DNA of 64,000 bases from Phytomonas francai (GCA_001766655.1 MJCC01000003.1:425425-489424); one strand, 5' to 3'; positions 17,666-28,500 are shown, counted from the stretch's first letter. Numbers and translations are program-made. The notes: generated by a model from the sequence alone, not told the origin.

Positions 17666-18955
17666 TTAGGTCGTGATAACCCCACGCCGCTTTTCGATCG
17701 TGCCGCTTGGCACGTTGAAGGCGCGCATGAGCTTCTCGACGAACTGGAGGTCATCGCAGATCGCCTTCCCGGGGCTATCCGAGACCTTCGCGACCGGGCG
17801 CCCCTGGCAGCGCACCATCTTGATCACGATGTTGAGCCGCTTGACGCCGTCGAGGGTGCAGCTGAGGTAGGTCCCGATCCCGCACATGACGTTGGTCTCG
17901 TCCTTAAACCGCGCGTGGAGGGCGGCGGCCTTGTCGAGGTTGAGCCCGTCGGAGAAGACGAGCACCTTCTGCCGGGGGTCGATCCCGAGCGCGCGGTAGT
18001 GCGCGATGGCCTTGGTCGCCCACGCGACGGGGTCGCCGCTGTCCTGGCGGAGCCCGCCGTACGCGGCCGCGAGCGCCGGCGTGAAGTCCGCGAGGAAGGC
18101 GTCCATGGTGATGCAGTCGGTGAGGGCGATGCCGAGGCAGTCGGGGTACTCCGCGAGCCAGCCGCGGAGCGCCGCCGTCTGCGAGCCCCGCAGGTCGGGC
18201 GCGAGCTGCTGGAAGGCCTGGAACCACTCGTGGGCCTGCGTGCCCACCGGCGCGAGCCCGACGCGCCGCGCGAGGTCGCAGTTGCTCGTCCCGACGAGGT
18301 GCCGCGCGAAGCGGGGGTCGGCGTGCAGGGCGCGCACCACCGCCTCGTGCACCGCCCGGCTGAACCGCCGCCGCGAGCCGAAGTCCGCGACGCGGAAGCC
18401 CGCCAGCGCCGCGCCGTCGTGCGCGGCGAAAAACGCGCCCAGGTTCCGCTCGAGCGCCGCGAGCGCCGCGGCGACCCCCCCCCTCCCCCCGCCGCCGGGG
18501 TGCCGCGCCGCCTGCACGACCTCGCTGATGATCGCCAGAAGCGGGATCTCCCACAGAATCGTCTCCACCCACGGCCCCTCCACGAGGACGACCAGCCGCG
18601 TCGGCCCCGGCCCGGGCCCCGCGCGCACGGTGACCTGCCCCGGGTTGAACCGGTACCCCCGCAGGTAGTCGAGGTAGTCCCGCTTAAACGGGGGGAGCCC
18701 GGCGAGGTAGTCGTACTCCTCCCCGCTCAGCTCCAGCGAGGCCATCGCGTCGACCTGCGCGCGAATCGCCCCGGCGTACTCGCCGAGGAGGTCGTTATCG
18801 CGCGAGTTGAACTCGTAGGCGGCGTGGACGGACGGGTTCTGGTGGAAGACGGCCTGCTGCATATACAACTTGTACACGTCGGTGTCGAGGATTGAGGTGA
18901 TAATCGGGGGCGCCGGGGTCGGGCCCGGAGATGACTTCTCCCCCATCTTCTCCAT
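17666..18955 (-). CDS. pncB: Nicotinate phosphoribosyltransferase, bacterial PncB type
   Basis: The start is ATG 18955 (MEKMGEK...); the in-frame codon at 18997 is TTG. The 429-residue enzyme converts nicotinate, PRPP and ATP to nicotinate mononucleotide, the first step of the Preiss-Handler route to NAD. The match to bacterial PncB runs end to end: SILDTDVYKLYMQQAVFH near the N-terminus, GPWVETILWEIPLLAIISE, DFGSRRRFSR, the block TSNCDLARR...GTQAHEWFQ containing the histidine phosphorylated in this family, GLRQDSGDP, and the KVSDSPGK C-terminus. An Ala/Gly-rich insert (HPGGGGRGGVAAA) is the only obvious addition. The gene is uniformly GC-rich and flanked by AT-rich spacers. Leishmania-type kinetoplastids are known to carry a NAPRT. 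Origin by transfer from bacteria is an inference. They cannot make NAD de novo, so the salvage role is likely important. Confidence 0.95.
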   Translation of the reverse strand: MEKMGEKSSPGPTPAPPIITSILDTDVYKLYMQQAVFHQNPSVHAAYEFNSRDNDLLGEYAGAIRAQVDAMASLELSGEEYDYLAGLPPFKRDYLDYLRGYRFNPGQVTVRAGPGPGPTRLVVLVEGPWVETILWEIPLLAIISEVVQAARHPGGGGRGGVAAALAALERNLGAFFAAHDGAALAGFRVADFGSRRRFSRAVHEAVVRALHADPRFARHLVGTSNCDLARRVGLAPVGTQAHEWFQAFQQLAPDLRGSQTAALRGWLAEYPDCLGIALTDCITMDAFLADFTPALAAAYGGLRQDSGDPVAWATKAIAHYRALGIDPRQKVLVFSDGLNLDKAAALHARFKDETNVMCGIGTYLSCTLDGVKRLNIVIKMVRCQGRPVAKVSDSPGKAICDDLQFVEKLMRAFNVPSGTIEKRRGVITT

Positions 18956-19010
18956 GTCGGCACGCCGCCAAGAACCAGCAATGGAATGGATAAGCAAATC
19001 TAAATAGGAT

Positions 19011-19030
19011 TATATATATATATCTATATA

Positions 19031-19072
<42 letters not shown>
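19011..19072. repeat. (TA)n-(TG)n compound microsatellite
   Basis: TA units interrupted twice by TC are followed by about 14 TG units, just upstream of the NAPRT start. On the transcribed strand it reads (CA)n then (TA)n. Confidence 0.9.
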
Positions 19073-19512
19073 AAGGAATACAAGAAAATATGCTTTTGTG
19101 ATATCTTTTTCTTCAAGGATGGGTACTTCTTACGAAGAAAAGGCTGAAATATTAGGATAATTGAAGAATACTAGCTACCAAAGGTTATACTAGAGAGGGG
19201 AAGGTTATTGCGATATTGTTTGGCATGGACGCAGGTAACCCACCGAAGTCTAGGATGTCGTCATAGCGCCATCCTACTTAAATGGTTATAGCAGATGGGA
19301 ATGAATCCCATGCATTTTTTTCCGACAACCTCTAATCCAGTGGAACGGGGATTAACAGAAACCAACTTGGGGATTTATCGGTATCCCCCCCCCCCCCCCC
19401 TTTCTTTCACTCCCACGAACAGCGAAACTTGTGAAGTTGATGAATAATTGCCTTCCCCCACCTCTCGTGGAGCATTCCAAGATTCCCACTAAACACAGAT
19501 GCACGGGACGGC

Positions 19513-19983
19513 ATGCGTGAAACCCTCCTCAAACTAAATAATGTTGAGGTTAGGGAGTTGCTGCCGCTGAATTACAGTTTTCCTACCTCATCTAGTATAT
19601 CGGAATGTCAGAAGCCCCCACGCATTAACGTCTTCCGTTCGGCATCAAGGGCAATGGATTACAAGCTCTGTGGATGTGAATTGCGCCGCTTGATTAAGAC
19701 TATAGGGATGGGAAGGGGAGAGGAAATCCATTCCTTGATGGGCTCCTGGTATAGTCAATGGTACCAAGAGGCGGCGTACGCACATCCCTTGATGTGTGCG
19801 TCGGTTCGTATTTTCCTTCCTTTTACGAATAGCAATTGTGGCTATCTGCTAAAGCGTTATCATCCTATTATCTCTTCAACAATAAGAGTTTCACCTTACG
19901 AAAGGAAGCTAGGCGAGAGAAAGAGAATATGTCGGCAAAGAATAGCGGTAAAAGCATGGATGGAAAGTCACCGTAAGCAATGA
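19513..19983 (+). CDS. Doubtful plus-strand ORF (156 aa)
   Basis: This is the best plus-strand frame that does not lie inside a minus-strand gene. It starts MRETLLKLNNVEVREL and ends MESHRKQ, with mixed composition and no recognised domain. A C/T-rich tract (19385-19412) and a CAG at about 19494-19497 lie upstream on the same strand, which could serve as a trans-splice acceptor. Against it: every other gene here is on the minus strand, and there is no family match. I list it only because it is the single candidate that would break the one-strand rule. Confidence 0.15.
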   Translation: MRETLLKLNNVEVRELLPLNYSFPTSSSISECQKPPRINVFRSASRAMDYKLCGCELRRLIKTIGMGRGEEIHSLMGSWYSQWYQEAAYAHPLMCASVRIFLPFTNSNCGYLLKRYHPIISSTIRVSPYERKLGERKRICRQRIAVKAWMESHRKQ

Positions 19984-20413
19984 ACGAACGATTACAACCA
20001 TATGAAAAGAACGTAAAACTTTATTTAAGAGCCAATGGGATATAGACGTGTGTGCACGCATGGATATATTACGCGGTTTGTCATTTGCGAGGAAGTCGGG
20101 ACGCCTTACCGAAATTCCTAGCACGGAATCGAGGGGGACGCCGAGTGTTGGCAACCTTTTTCCTTCGCCTTAGGTCGTCGTCAATGACTATGATAAGCCA
20201 GTGAACCCAAGAACCCCATCTCGTGGTGAGGCCTTGAATGTCGCTTTCCCTTGTAATAATCCTTCCAGTGCTCCATACTATGTTGTCGGATTCGATAATC
20301 GTCATCGAACCGCAATCACCGGCGAGAAGGGAGCAACCTCTCTGAAACTAGTATGTCATACATCGCTTCACAAAACGATACTCTTAAATAATCCATACTA
20401 TGTATATTTTTTA

Positions 20414-23110
20414 TCAGCGAAAATCTTCCGCAGCCATCAAAATCTGTGTAATAACTTTCAGCACCATGAGAAAGGAATTAAAGGCCTCATCGCATTGCGC
20501 GTGATCGTCCGCCGTAACCGAGCTCAACTGGCGCCACACGTTGGGAAGCTCGCTCATGAATACCAGCAACTCACGCAGGCAATGTTTATCAGGGGCCTTT
20601 GCCACCACGCTCTCGGCGGGGCATGCATCAAGGGCTTGACTACCATTCACGGCGCCCACGGACGCTCCCGGGGTGGATCCCCAATCCTCCCCGCCGCGCG
20701 AGCCCCCTTTCGCGTCGACTTTCTCGCCACCCCGAAGGGCGGGGCTGGTCCTCGTCCGGGGTGGTCGTTCGCCGACGCTTTCTGCTTTCCTCACCTCGCG
20801 CGGGCCTTTCTCGGGCGAGCCCCGTCGATTCGAAAAGCCCTCGCCAAAGTGCGGCATCGACATCGATTTCGGGAGGCCGACCGCGCAGGAGGAGAGGCGG
20901 GGCTTTGACTTCCACGCGGTCCCCGCGTCGGACCGCCCCGCGCCCCGTTTGCGGGCGTCCTCGCGCGATCGCGGCGCCGCCGTCGGCGGGGGTGCGAGGG
21001 CCGCGCTCTCTTCCTCTTTTTCCTCCTCCCCGGGCGGCGTTCGCGCGCGTTTGGAGGCCGGCGAGGCCGACCGCGCGCGTCCGCGGGGCCTCGGCGAGGG
21101 CCGCGGGGACCTCGGGGAGCCCTGCGAGGCCGCGCTTTTCGCGAGCGGCGACCCCGCCCCCCCCCCTCCCCCTTCCTGCGCGCCCAGCGCCTCGAGCGCG
21201 GCGAAGATGCGGTGGTAAAAAACCTCGAGCGCGTCGTTGATGCTGCGGCCGCCGCCGATGCACGCCATCATCCGGGCGAGGTGCCGCATCGTCTGCGGGA
21301 ACTCGAGGACGAAACGGCGGCTGAAGGCGGGATCGCCGGCGGGCCCTGGGGGGTCGCCCGCGGCCTGCGAAAAAGCCCCCGCGGCCGCCGTCGGCGAGGA
21401 GGAGGCGGGGGAGCCCGCGAGGCTGGCGCTCGCGGCGGCCTTTTCCCCCGCCGAGTTCGGCATCACGGCGCGCTGGACCTCGTCGAGCTGGACCTGCCAG
21501 CGCGTGCGCATGGCCTCGTTAAAGACTCCCTGATGGAGCTCCGCGAGCACGCGGTGCTCCTCGAGCAGCCCCGCGAGGCGACTCACCCCGGCGCTGAAGG
21601 CGGGGTCGAGGAAGAGCAGCGAGTCATCGCACCAGAGCGACATGACCGCGCTGCAGAGCGCGCAGACCTCGTCGTAGCCCGGCAGGCGATCGGAGAGGCG
21701 GCCTCGGAGGCCGTGGTAGCTGCCGAAGACCGCCGCGCCGTAGTGGAAGGCCAGGGGGTCGGGCACCCCCAAGCACCGCTTCACCGCCGCCAGGACGGAG
21801 ACCCCTGGCGGCACGATCGCGTGGTCCTTCCCGTGGTAGATCGCAATCAGCGACGCGCACACCCGTCTGATGTTCTCCCGCTGCCTCTGGAGCGAGGCGG
21901 GCGGGATCTGGGCGAGGTGGGCCGCCATCCGCTCCAGGTCCTTGCCCTCGCCAGGCGCGCCCCCGCGCTGGAAGAGCCCACGACCCTTCCGGTCCTCCTC
22001 CGTCCCCGTCGCCGGCTCGAAGTGCGTCGTTTTCGTACCGAAATAGTACCGAAAGACGACAGGGTCGACGGCGTAGTAGAGCTCCACAAGCCTCCGACGA
22101 TCGGAGATGGGGATGGGAAGGTAGTTGCTGGAGAGAAACACGTAGGGCGTGCTGAGCGCGTGCTTCATCGCCTTCGTTAGGTAATTATAAAAGTCGTACT
22201 GCTCCTCGACCTCCTCGAGCAGAAGCTCGGTCAGCGTTGTGGCCCCGACGGAGGCAAAGGATCGATCCTGCCCTGCGGACTCAACAGCCGCTTCTTGCTC
22301 CAACTTGAAGAGGTACGCTCGGTATTCCCGATAGTTAAAGTAAACGTTTCGCGAAAGACCCAGCATGAAGGGATTTTCGGGTGGAAAGCTATCCACAACG
22401 TGTTTTCGGCAAGAAGTAGCCTCCGCATGACTGCCGTGTGCGTGCTGGTGTCTATGGGGCGCTTTCTTCCGATGTAATAGGTCTCGGGGATCCGAAAGAG
22501 ACTGCGCTTGCGCGTACCCGGCGGCGACGGCCAGGGTCGCGAGGGAGGGAAATCCTTCCTCGAGCGAGTTCAGCAGCCAGTCCTCCGCGCCGCCCCCGCA
22601 ATACTTGCAAAACCCGTCGGAGTCGTGCGTGCATTTCGCGTGCGAACTCCGACGCCTCGTAGGGGTGCCGCGCTGTCGGTTTGGCAGGGTGTGGGCGTGG
22701 TGGGCATGCGCATGGCGTTCAGCACGAGGCTGCGTTTTTCGTTTCCTACGCGAAGGGGGGATTTGCTGCTGCTCGGAGGCCTCGGGCTTCGCGTCGTCGA
22801 GGAATTCCCCAGGCGGCGCGTTCCGCGGGGGGGCCGCCGTCTTCTCGCCGTTTGCCTCCCCACCCTTCTCCGGCGAGGGGCTCTCGTTGGAGGAAACGTG
22901 GGAGGGCGGCAGCGAGGGCACCGGACTCGACGTGCTCGCGGACAGCGAGGGGGTCCCGCAGGACTTGCGCCTGCCATCCGGCAAGAGGATCGATTTGAGG
23001 TAATCGACCCCCTCATCCACGGTGCATCCCGCGAGGTAGCAGTGAAATATATCGAAGTTGATCCTAGAGGGCCATGTTGTACGGGAGTGCATGGACACAC
23101 ATATTGACAT
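20414..23110 (-). CDS. Large unrecognised protein (898 aa)
   Basis: ATG at 23110; a second ATG seven codons on (MHSRTTWPSR) is equally possible. The N-terminus (RINFDIFHCYLAGCTVDEGVDYLKSILL) looks globular. A Ser/Pro/Glu-rich linker follows, then a small Cys cluster (KCTHDSDGFCKYCGGG, about residues 161-176). A folded core at about residues 255-560 includes RNVYFNYREYRAYLFKLEQE, EEVEEQYDFYNYLTKAM and VELYYAVDPVVFRYYFG. A long Arg/Ala/Pro/Ser-rich disordered tract comes next, and a final helix bundle (LRELLVFMSELPNVW...FLMVLKVITQILM). I do not recognise the family. The middle of the gene is extremely GC-rich while both ends are ordinary. Confidence 0.75.
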   Translation of the reverse strand: MSICVSMHSRTTWPSRINFDIFHCYLAGCTVDEGVDYLKSILLPDGRRKSCGTPSLSASTSSPVPSLPPSHVSSNESPSPEKGGEANGEKTAAPPRNAPPGEFLDDAKPEASEQQQIPPSRRKRKTQPRAERHAHAHHAHTLPNRQRGTPTRRRSSHAKCTHDSDGFCKYCGGGAEDWLLNSLEEGFPSLATLAVAAGYAQAQSLSDPRDLLHRKKAPHRHQHAHGSHAEATSCRKHVVDSFPPENPFMLGLSRNVYFNYREYRAYLFKLEQEAAVESAGQDRSFASVGATTLTELLLEEVEEQYDFYNYLTKAMKHALSTPYVFLSSNYLPIPISDRRRLVELYYAVDPVVFRYYFGTKTTHFEPATGTEEDRKGRGLFQRGGAPGEGKDLERMAAHLAQIPPASLQRQRENIRRVCASLIAIYHGKDHAIVPPGVSVLAAVKRCLGVPDPLAFHYGAAVFGSYHGLRGRLSDRLPGYDEVCALCSAVMSLWCDDSLLFLDPAFSAGVSRLAGLLEEHRVLAELHQGVFNEAMRTRWQVQLDEVQRAVMPNSAGEKAAASASLAGSPASSSPTAAAGAFSQAAGDPPGPAGDPAFSRRFVLEFPQTMRHLARMMACIGGGRSINDALEVFYHRIFAALEALGAQEGGGGGAGSPLAKSAASQGSPRSPRPSPRPRGRARSASPASKRARTPPGEEEKEEESAALAPPPTAAPRSREDARKRGAGRSDAGTAWKSKPRLSSCAVGLPKSMSMPHFGEGFSNRRGSPEKGPREVRKAESVGERPPRTRTSPALRGGEKVDAKGGSRGGEDWGSTPGASVGAVNGSQALDACPAESVVAKAPDKHCLRELLVFMSELPNVWRQLSSVTADDHAQCDEAFNSFLMVLKVITQILMAAEDFR

Positions 23111-23505
23111 CGACCACTAAAAGGGAGGAAATACTAGCAATAGCGCTTGATAGTGATTTCTTACTATAAAAATGTGAGTGCCTAGGTGTGTATGGCTATA
23201 TAATAATAATAATAATAATGATGATGATGATAATAATAATAATAATTACTTTTGATACTTTAACCTAGCTATCTCAAGAAGCTTTTTTAAAATAGCAAGC
23301 GAGTAAAGCAATCGAAAAAAGCAAAATTCAAGTTCGGGTAGGGGGTAAGCTTCTGAACGTGAAAATACTCGCTAAAAAAACAACTCTAAGGGTAATGCTT
23401 TCCACCTCTTTGTGTGATTATGCGTTTGTTTTGCCATTAAAGTCAGATCCCTACTTTACAGGTCATTGCCTTTTCACTTGATCCCACTCTTACACAGCAA
23501 AATGC
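23111..23505. other. Spacer with trinucleotide repeats
   Basis: It contains a TAA/ATG/TAA imperfect trinucleotide array (23199-23247). No gene is seen. Confidence 0.5.
23199..23247. repeat. (TAA)n/(TGA)n trinucleotide array
   Basis: About seven TAA units, four TGA units and five TAA units in succession, in the leader region of the 898-residue gene. Confidence 0.85.
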
Positions 23506-24915
23506 TTAAAATCCAAGCTTGGCCATCATATCCAAGACCCTTTTACCTGACTGCTGAGCAGGAGCGGGGGCTCGTGAGTTGCTTTTCACCTCCCCACGCG
23601 GCCTGCCTGCCTGTTTGTTCTTTGAACTGGGTTCTAACACACTTTGAATGGCAGACGGCGATGCCGAAGCTAAGGCACCGCGTTGTGGAGGGTGCTTCAG
23701 CTTCTCTTGCTTTAAATGGACTCCTTTATTAATGGGATGCGCTTTGGCTACCTCTGAAACTGGCGTTTTATTATGGTGTGGGGGCGTTTCTCCCTGTGGT
23801 TGTAGTGGCTTCTGTTTCCTCAGAGGCTCAGGAGCCGGGGTGGGCTTGGACTTCGCACCACCACGCCGTGCCGGCCCCTTTGGTATATCAAAATTTAACT
23901 TTTGACGAGGTGCAGAGGCCGACGTCGACGGGGCTTTTTCGATGATAGAAGTCGTTTTAGTCGGCCCATCGCTGGTCGAAATCGTTTTTTTAATTGTGGA
24001 GCCGCTCTTCTTCGCCGCGCGACGCGACCACCGCGTACGCTTACGCCGACGTTGCTTAACCTTACAGCGCTCCGTAATGCGGTGGAGGTGATGCGCAACC
24101 AAACGGTTTTGCTCTTCAAAAATGTCTTCCACCCGCTCATTGCGGGGACCCAAGACGGCGCGCGATGCGGCCGAGCAGCTCGGCGCTGCCATTTCCCTTT
24201 CCACAGGCCCGACCCGCGGTGTTTGCCGGCACGTCTTTTCCTTTTGGAGCCTCGCTACCGCTCGACGCGATTGCAGCCGAAAACAGAGGGCGCACACCTT
24301 TACCTTGCTGGAAGGGCTCGCCGTCCTCCGCACGGGATGGCCGGGCTGAGGGATGGGAAGGGGCCCCACGTAAAGCGTCGTGGATGCCGCTCGCGAGGTC
24401 TTCGCGGACGCGCCGATCAAACAAAGCCCACAGCGCGGACACCATCGTCGGCGCGCCTTGCCCATTCGCCAGATATGCTGCGCCCGCCCGGCGTGGGCGC
24501 CTCGCGAGAGCGCCTTTTTACCGCGAAAGGCCGGCCCCAGCGGCTTCGCCCCCCCCCTCCGCAGCGCGTGGGAGCCGTAGTGGGCGGAGAGATCGGCCTG
24601 CAGGGAGTCGACGACGCGCGCGTCGAGGAGGCCGCGAGCCTGCGGTGGGGCCCCGGACGACGTTGGTGAGTCGTTAGGGCGCTTCACGGATGCCTCGGAG
24701 GCGGCCGCCCTCCGAGGGGGTTCGACATCCGTCGACTCGCCGCGCTGCCTGCGAGGGGGGGGGGGGTTTCGCACCCCTCCGCTCAGTACGGCGCGTGAAA
24801 GGGAGGCGCACATGCCCGCACCGAGGAGCTGCACGTATAGCTCGAGAGGCGGCGGTGAGCTCTTCGCCAGTAGATTCCTGACGTGTAGAGTACTGCACAA
24901 CATATCCTCCGTCAT
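23506..24915 (-). CDS. Zinc-ribbon protein resembling RNase P/MRP subunit Rpr2/Rpp21
   Basis: The start is ATG 24915 (MTEDMLCSTLHV...); the in-frame codon at 24957 is TTG. The N-terminal helix (RNLLAKSSPPPLELYVQLL) and, after a disordered insert, a second helix segment (ALSRGAHAGRAQHIW) lead into RRRWCPRCGLCLIG, with Cys at 159, 162 and 165. A VCALC pair follows (Cys 208 and 211), preceded and followed by basic residues. Two helices plus a CxxC...CxxC ribbon is the layout of the Rpr2/Rpp21/Snm1 family, where the ribbon holds zinc and contacts RNA. The rest of the 469-residue protein is Lys/Arg/Pro-rich and disordered. The assignment is tentative. Trypanosomes are reported to use protein-only RNase P, so an MRP- or ribosome-related role would be more likely. 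Confidence 0.4.
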   Translation of the reverse strand: MTEDMLCSTLHVRNLLAKSSPPPLELYVQLLGAGMCASLSRAVLSGGVRNPPPPRRQRGESTDVEPPRRAAASEASVKRPNDSPTSSGAPPQARGLLDARVVDSLQADLSAHYGSHALRRGGAKPLGPAFRGKKALSRGAHAGRAQHIWRMGKARRRWCPRCGLCLIGASAKTSRAASTTLYVGPLPIPQPGHPVRRTASPSSKVKVCALCFRLQSRRAVARLQKEKTCRQTPRVGPVEREMAAPSCSAASRAVLGPRNERVEDIFEEQNRLVAHHLHRITERCKVKQRRRKRTRWSRRAAKKSGSTIKKTISTSDGPTKTTSIIEKAPSTSASAPRQKLNFDIPKGPARRGGAKSKPTPAPEPLRKQKPLQPQGETPPHHNKTPVSEVAKAHPINKGVHLKQEKLKHPPQRGALASASPSAIQSVLEPSSKNKQAGRPRGEVKSNSRAPAPAQQSGKRVLDMMAKLGF

Positions 24916-25086
24916 CGTGGAGTTAGCATCGACGGAGTGAAACAACACCACCAACAATAGATCCCGATTGGAGATAGGGGTAACTTGCGAAAAGGTAGAT
25001 TGTGTGTTGAACCAAAAGGGTACCGTTTAAACAGATAATTTAAGAAAGGAGGTAGTAAAAATGCACACGTGAAATTTCTGAGTGTG

Positions 25087-25123
<37 letters not shown>

Positions 25124-25574
25124 GTTTGAATCGTTTCCTCGAAGTTGAGAGAACACGGTTTCTTAGAACCCACACAGGCCAATGCATTAAATACTCAAAC
25201 AAAATAGAAAAGTTCATTGAGCGGCATGTCCCTGTTTCTCACTCTTTTTTCTTTACAGTGTTGATACGTTTTTTTTTTTAGACATTAAAAAAAAGCACCA
25301 CAGAGGGGGAGACCGGTAAAAAAGGATAGGGTGTAGTAAATGAAGATCCAAAATTGAAGGAATCAAAATATACATTTCAACGTCTTTTTTTTTACAGTTA
25401 CATGGGAAAATATAACAACTAGAAATAGTGATAGTAGAAAAAGAAAAGGTCGAAAAAAACGCATTTCGTTTTAGCAAATTCACTAGAAGAAGTCACAAAT
25501 AGTTCAAAGTAAGTAAATACATATTTTTATGATAAGCAAAGGACTATAACGCATCCACCAGGTCCTTTTTTTTA
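24916..25574. other. Spacer with (TA)n
   Basis: It contains (AT)15 at 25091-25120 and several T/A homopolymers. Small frames on both strands run through the repeat. No gene is called. Confidence 0.5.
25091..25120. repeat. (AT)15 microsatellite
   Basis: Perfect AT dinucleotide run of 30 bases. Confidence 0.95.
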
Positions 25575-28500
25575 TTACATATGAGGGGGGGGCATATGCT
25601 TCCCTAAGTTTTTACTTCTTTTCTGTTTTTGTGCCTTCTTTTTAGATCCTTTTATCCATCCAATATCATTAAGTCCAGGCATTAACGTCCTTGATGCTGG
25701 CCATATATCCTTCCTTGAGGCTGAATCTACATTATGACTACAGTTCCCTGGTGAGTTCTTTTGCAGAATCTCACTCAATGGAGACCTCCCTATGGTGTTA
25801 GGGCTTCCTTTACCCCCCGTGCGGGCCGTCCTTTCAGGGTCCGTTTGTTGATCGTGGCCTATGCTGGAGTCTTGTTCAGAAGATAATGGCATTTTCTGGT
25901 TTAATTTTTCAGTCCCTGACGTCGACGATGTCCTCGACACTGCCACCTCTTGGAGGGCTCGCTGAATTTCGTGCTGCGTCTGCTCCCTCGTGAGCACCGA
26001 CGAGGCGAGCTTTGCGAGAAGACACTGGTGGCTTTCATGAAGAAGGTCATCAGGAGGGATAAACCATCCAAAGCGCTCGTGAAGCTCGTCTTGCTGACGT
26101 TGCCATCGCGCACGGGAGCTGATATTTAATGTGCTCTTGTTTAGAACAACATTCTGGAAAAAACTTAACTTCTTCTTCGATAACTCCACGTCTTCTTTGG
26201 GAAGTTCGCCTTCCTCCGTGGTTTTGAGGGTCTTGGTAGACGGAGTCGTTGAGTGTGCTTTTTCGTCGTTCTCGCTCACCAGTCTTTGTGAGTCTCTGTC
26301 GCTTGCTTCCGATTGCTTCGAAACATGCCACGACGGCCAGGCGATTTCGTTGAGGCGCGACACCATACGGGACATCAACTGAGAGCTATCCTCCGTAGGC
26401 ACCCCCATGCTGTCATCAGGCCCCGAAGCGAAGCTCTGCTCGCGAATCCACATAATGAACTTATCGATATCATCCATCAAGGCTAGAGAGGGCAGGTGAT
26501 CCCTTACAGACGAAGGAGCGGATGATGTCCGCCCACTGTTGCACGAGGTTCGACGCGATTGTTGGCTCCCGTGCTGATACGCGAACGCGTCGCGGAGCGC
26601 TTGCTTCGCGACCCATTCGCGATACGCCACTCGTCGTGCGTCCCATAGCTCATTAATAAGCTCTATCTTGTAATTGTTCGACGTGACCATATGCTGCTGC
26701 AGAAAACTGTTGATGATCGTTTCGATTTGGCCGGCCGCGGAGAACAGGGGTCGGTAGTACTGCAGTCTGAACCGGGACCCCACCTCCAACTGCCTCCACT
26801 GCCGCAGCATCTTCTGGAGCGCGCGCCGCTTCTTGAGCACACAGGTTCGCAAGAAGCGCTGGATGACACCGACGGCATTCAGAACTTTACGCACGGCACG
26901 CTTCTGCTCCTGAGCTTTGATAAGTTTCAACGCAAAATTAATGAGGAGGTCAGCCGCCACCTGCAATTCGGCAGGATCATGGAGCATGGCCCACTTGAAG
27001 AGCTTAGGCTGTTTGTAACGCCACAGTGCTTCGATTGGCAAAAGCTCACGGGCGCCAAGAGACACTCCCTCAAGCTTCCCACTAGAGAGTTCGGCCTCTT
27101 TCAATTTAGCTAGGTCGCCTGATTGTTCTTCTAGCACCCCTGTAAGGGATAAGGTCGGCGTCAGACGCCTCTCTCTATCATGTTTATACATAGGAGATCC
27201 CACCATGGAGGTGTTTCTTTTGCGTCTTAGTTTTTGATTCTTCGCAGCTGCGTCCAAAATTATATATGGGGCAAGTGTAAAAGCTCTTGTCAAGGCCCCA
27301 GGAAGGCACTCCCACAGCAGTTGCTGGACCTTCTGAGGCGGAACTAGTTGGTATGCGGTGGCATCAACCTCATCCTCTTTCGTCGGTTGACCGTTTTCCT
27401 CCTCCTCGTCCTTTTCGTCTGGTAATAATGAAAATGTCTGAACGATGATGCCGCCTCCGAATGATTTGGAAATAGATGCATACTCGCGAAGTAGCATCCT
27501 GACGTTTTTTGTCATCACTGCGACCTCGGGCGCACCATTGCGACCATCGTTTTTAGGATTTTCGTAGAAGTTAACGGAGGTATGCAACACACGCGCTTCC
27601 TCTCTGAAGGGTACGCCATCGAATACGTAGCGCTCAGAAACTGGATCCACTAGCATCCCTAACGAGTATATCAGTCCTTCTGAGGTTACCGCCTCCAGTG
27701 AGAAAGCCCAGCATGAGCAATCAAAACCTTGTTCCGACGAACTGCTATTTGCGCCTTCCAGCGCTTCAAACCATTCATCCGAAAATTGGAGTCCATTATG
27801 GAGGTCTTTGAATTCAAAGTTTTCATGGTTCAAAATTCTGATAGCCTCATCCTCCTCGTCGGTGTCAACGGCCTCCCCGTAGAAGTGATCCTCAGCAATA
27901 CTCGGGCGCGATATATTTGCGTAGCCTTCCTCTGTTAGAATGAGGTCGTGGCTATCCTCGGTGTAGACGCGTGGGAAGCTTTCGCACAACGTCAGAGATT
28001 CTAAATTCGTGTCGAGCGCCGGCTTCGCCTCCGACGACCACTGCACCGTGGAGTGGCGCGATGCGAAGGCGCCGCCGCCCTGGTGGGACCGCGCATCATC
28101 GACCAACCGCACTAACGGTGGGAAATATGGGTTTTTTGAAGAAAAGCCGCTTCCGCTAGAGGCGCTAGGGCCATTGATCGTTGCGATGGCTTTGGGTCGC
28201 GACACCAACAGCCCCTCCACAAGAGGCTGGGTCGAGCTCATGTGCGATGACGAGATGGAATGCGGCGCAAAGGGCGTTGAGTTTGAGTCTAGGAGCGTTA
28301 ATTGACCTCTCTCGTCCTCCACCAGGGACTCAAAATACGGGACTTCCTTCTCATCAGGGTTGAATGAGGTCGCCGAGCGTGAGATGATCTGGCTTGAGTT
28401 ATTGGTGTAGATGAACTCCTTGTTTTCGGCTATCACCTGCTGCATCGCGTGTGCCTCGACCTCCTTTCCGAGCCACCAAAGGTAGTGCGCGACCGCGCTC

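Larger units (their letters stand above)
18956..20413. other. 1.46-kb spacer with microsatellites and a moderate-GC stretch
   Basis: The left end holds a (TA)n-(TG)n compound repeat (19011-19072). From about 19150 to 20410 the composition is less AT-rich than other spacers, and frames are open on both strands (plus 19513-19983, minus 19909-20154, minus 20081-20305). A 16-base C tract lies at 19385-19400. This could be a long UTR, a decayed gene, or an unrecognised RNA. Confidence 0.45.

Noticed and set aside
17531..18895. Plus-strand ORF of 454 codons antisense to NAPRT
   Set aside because: It mirrors the NAPRT codons and has no domain; NAPRT is certain.
21212..22180. Plus-strand ORF of 322 codons
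   Set aside because: Antisense to the 898-residue gene in extreme GC; Arg/Val/Glu-rich and featureless.
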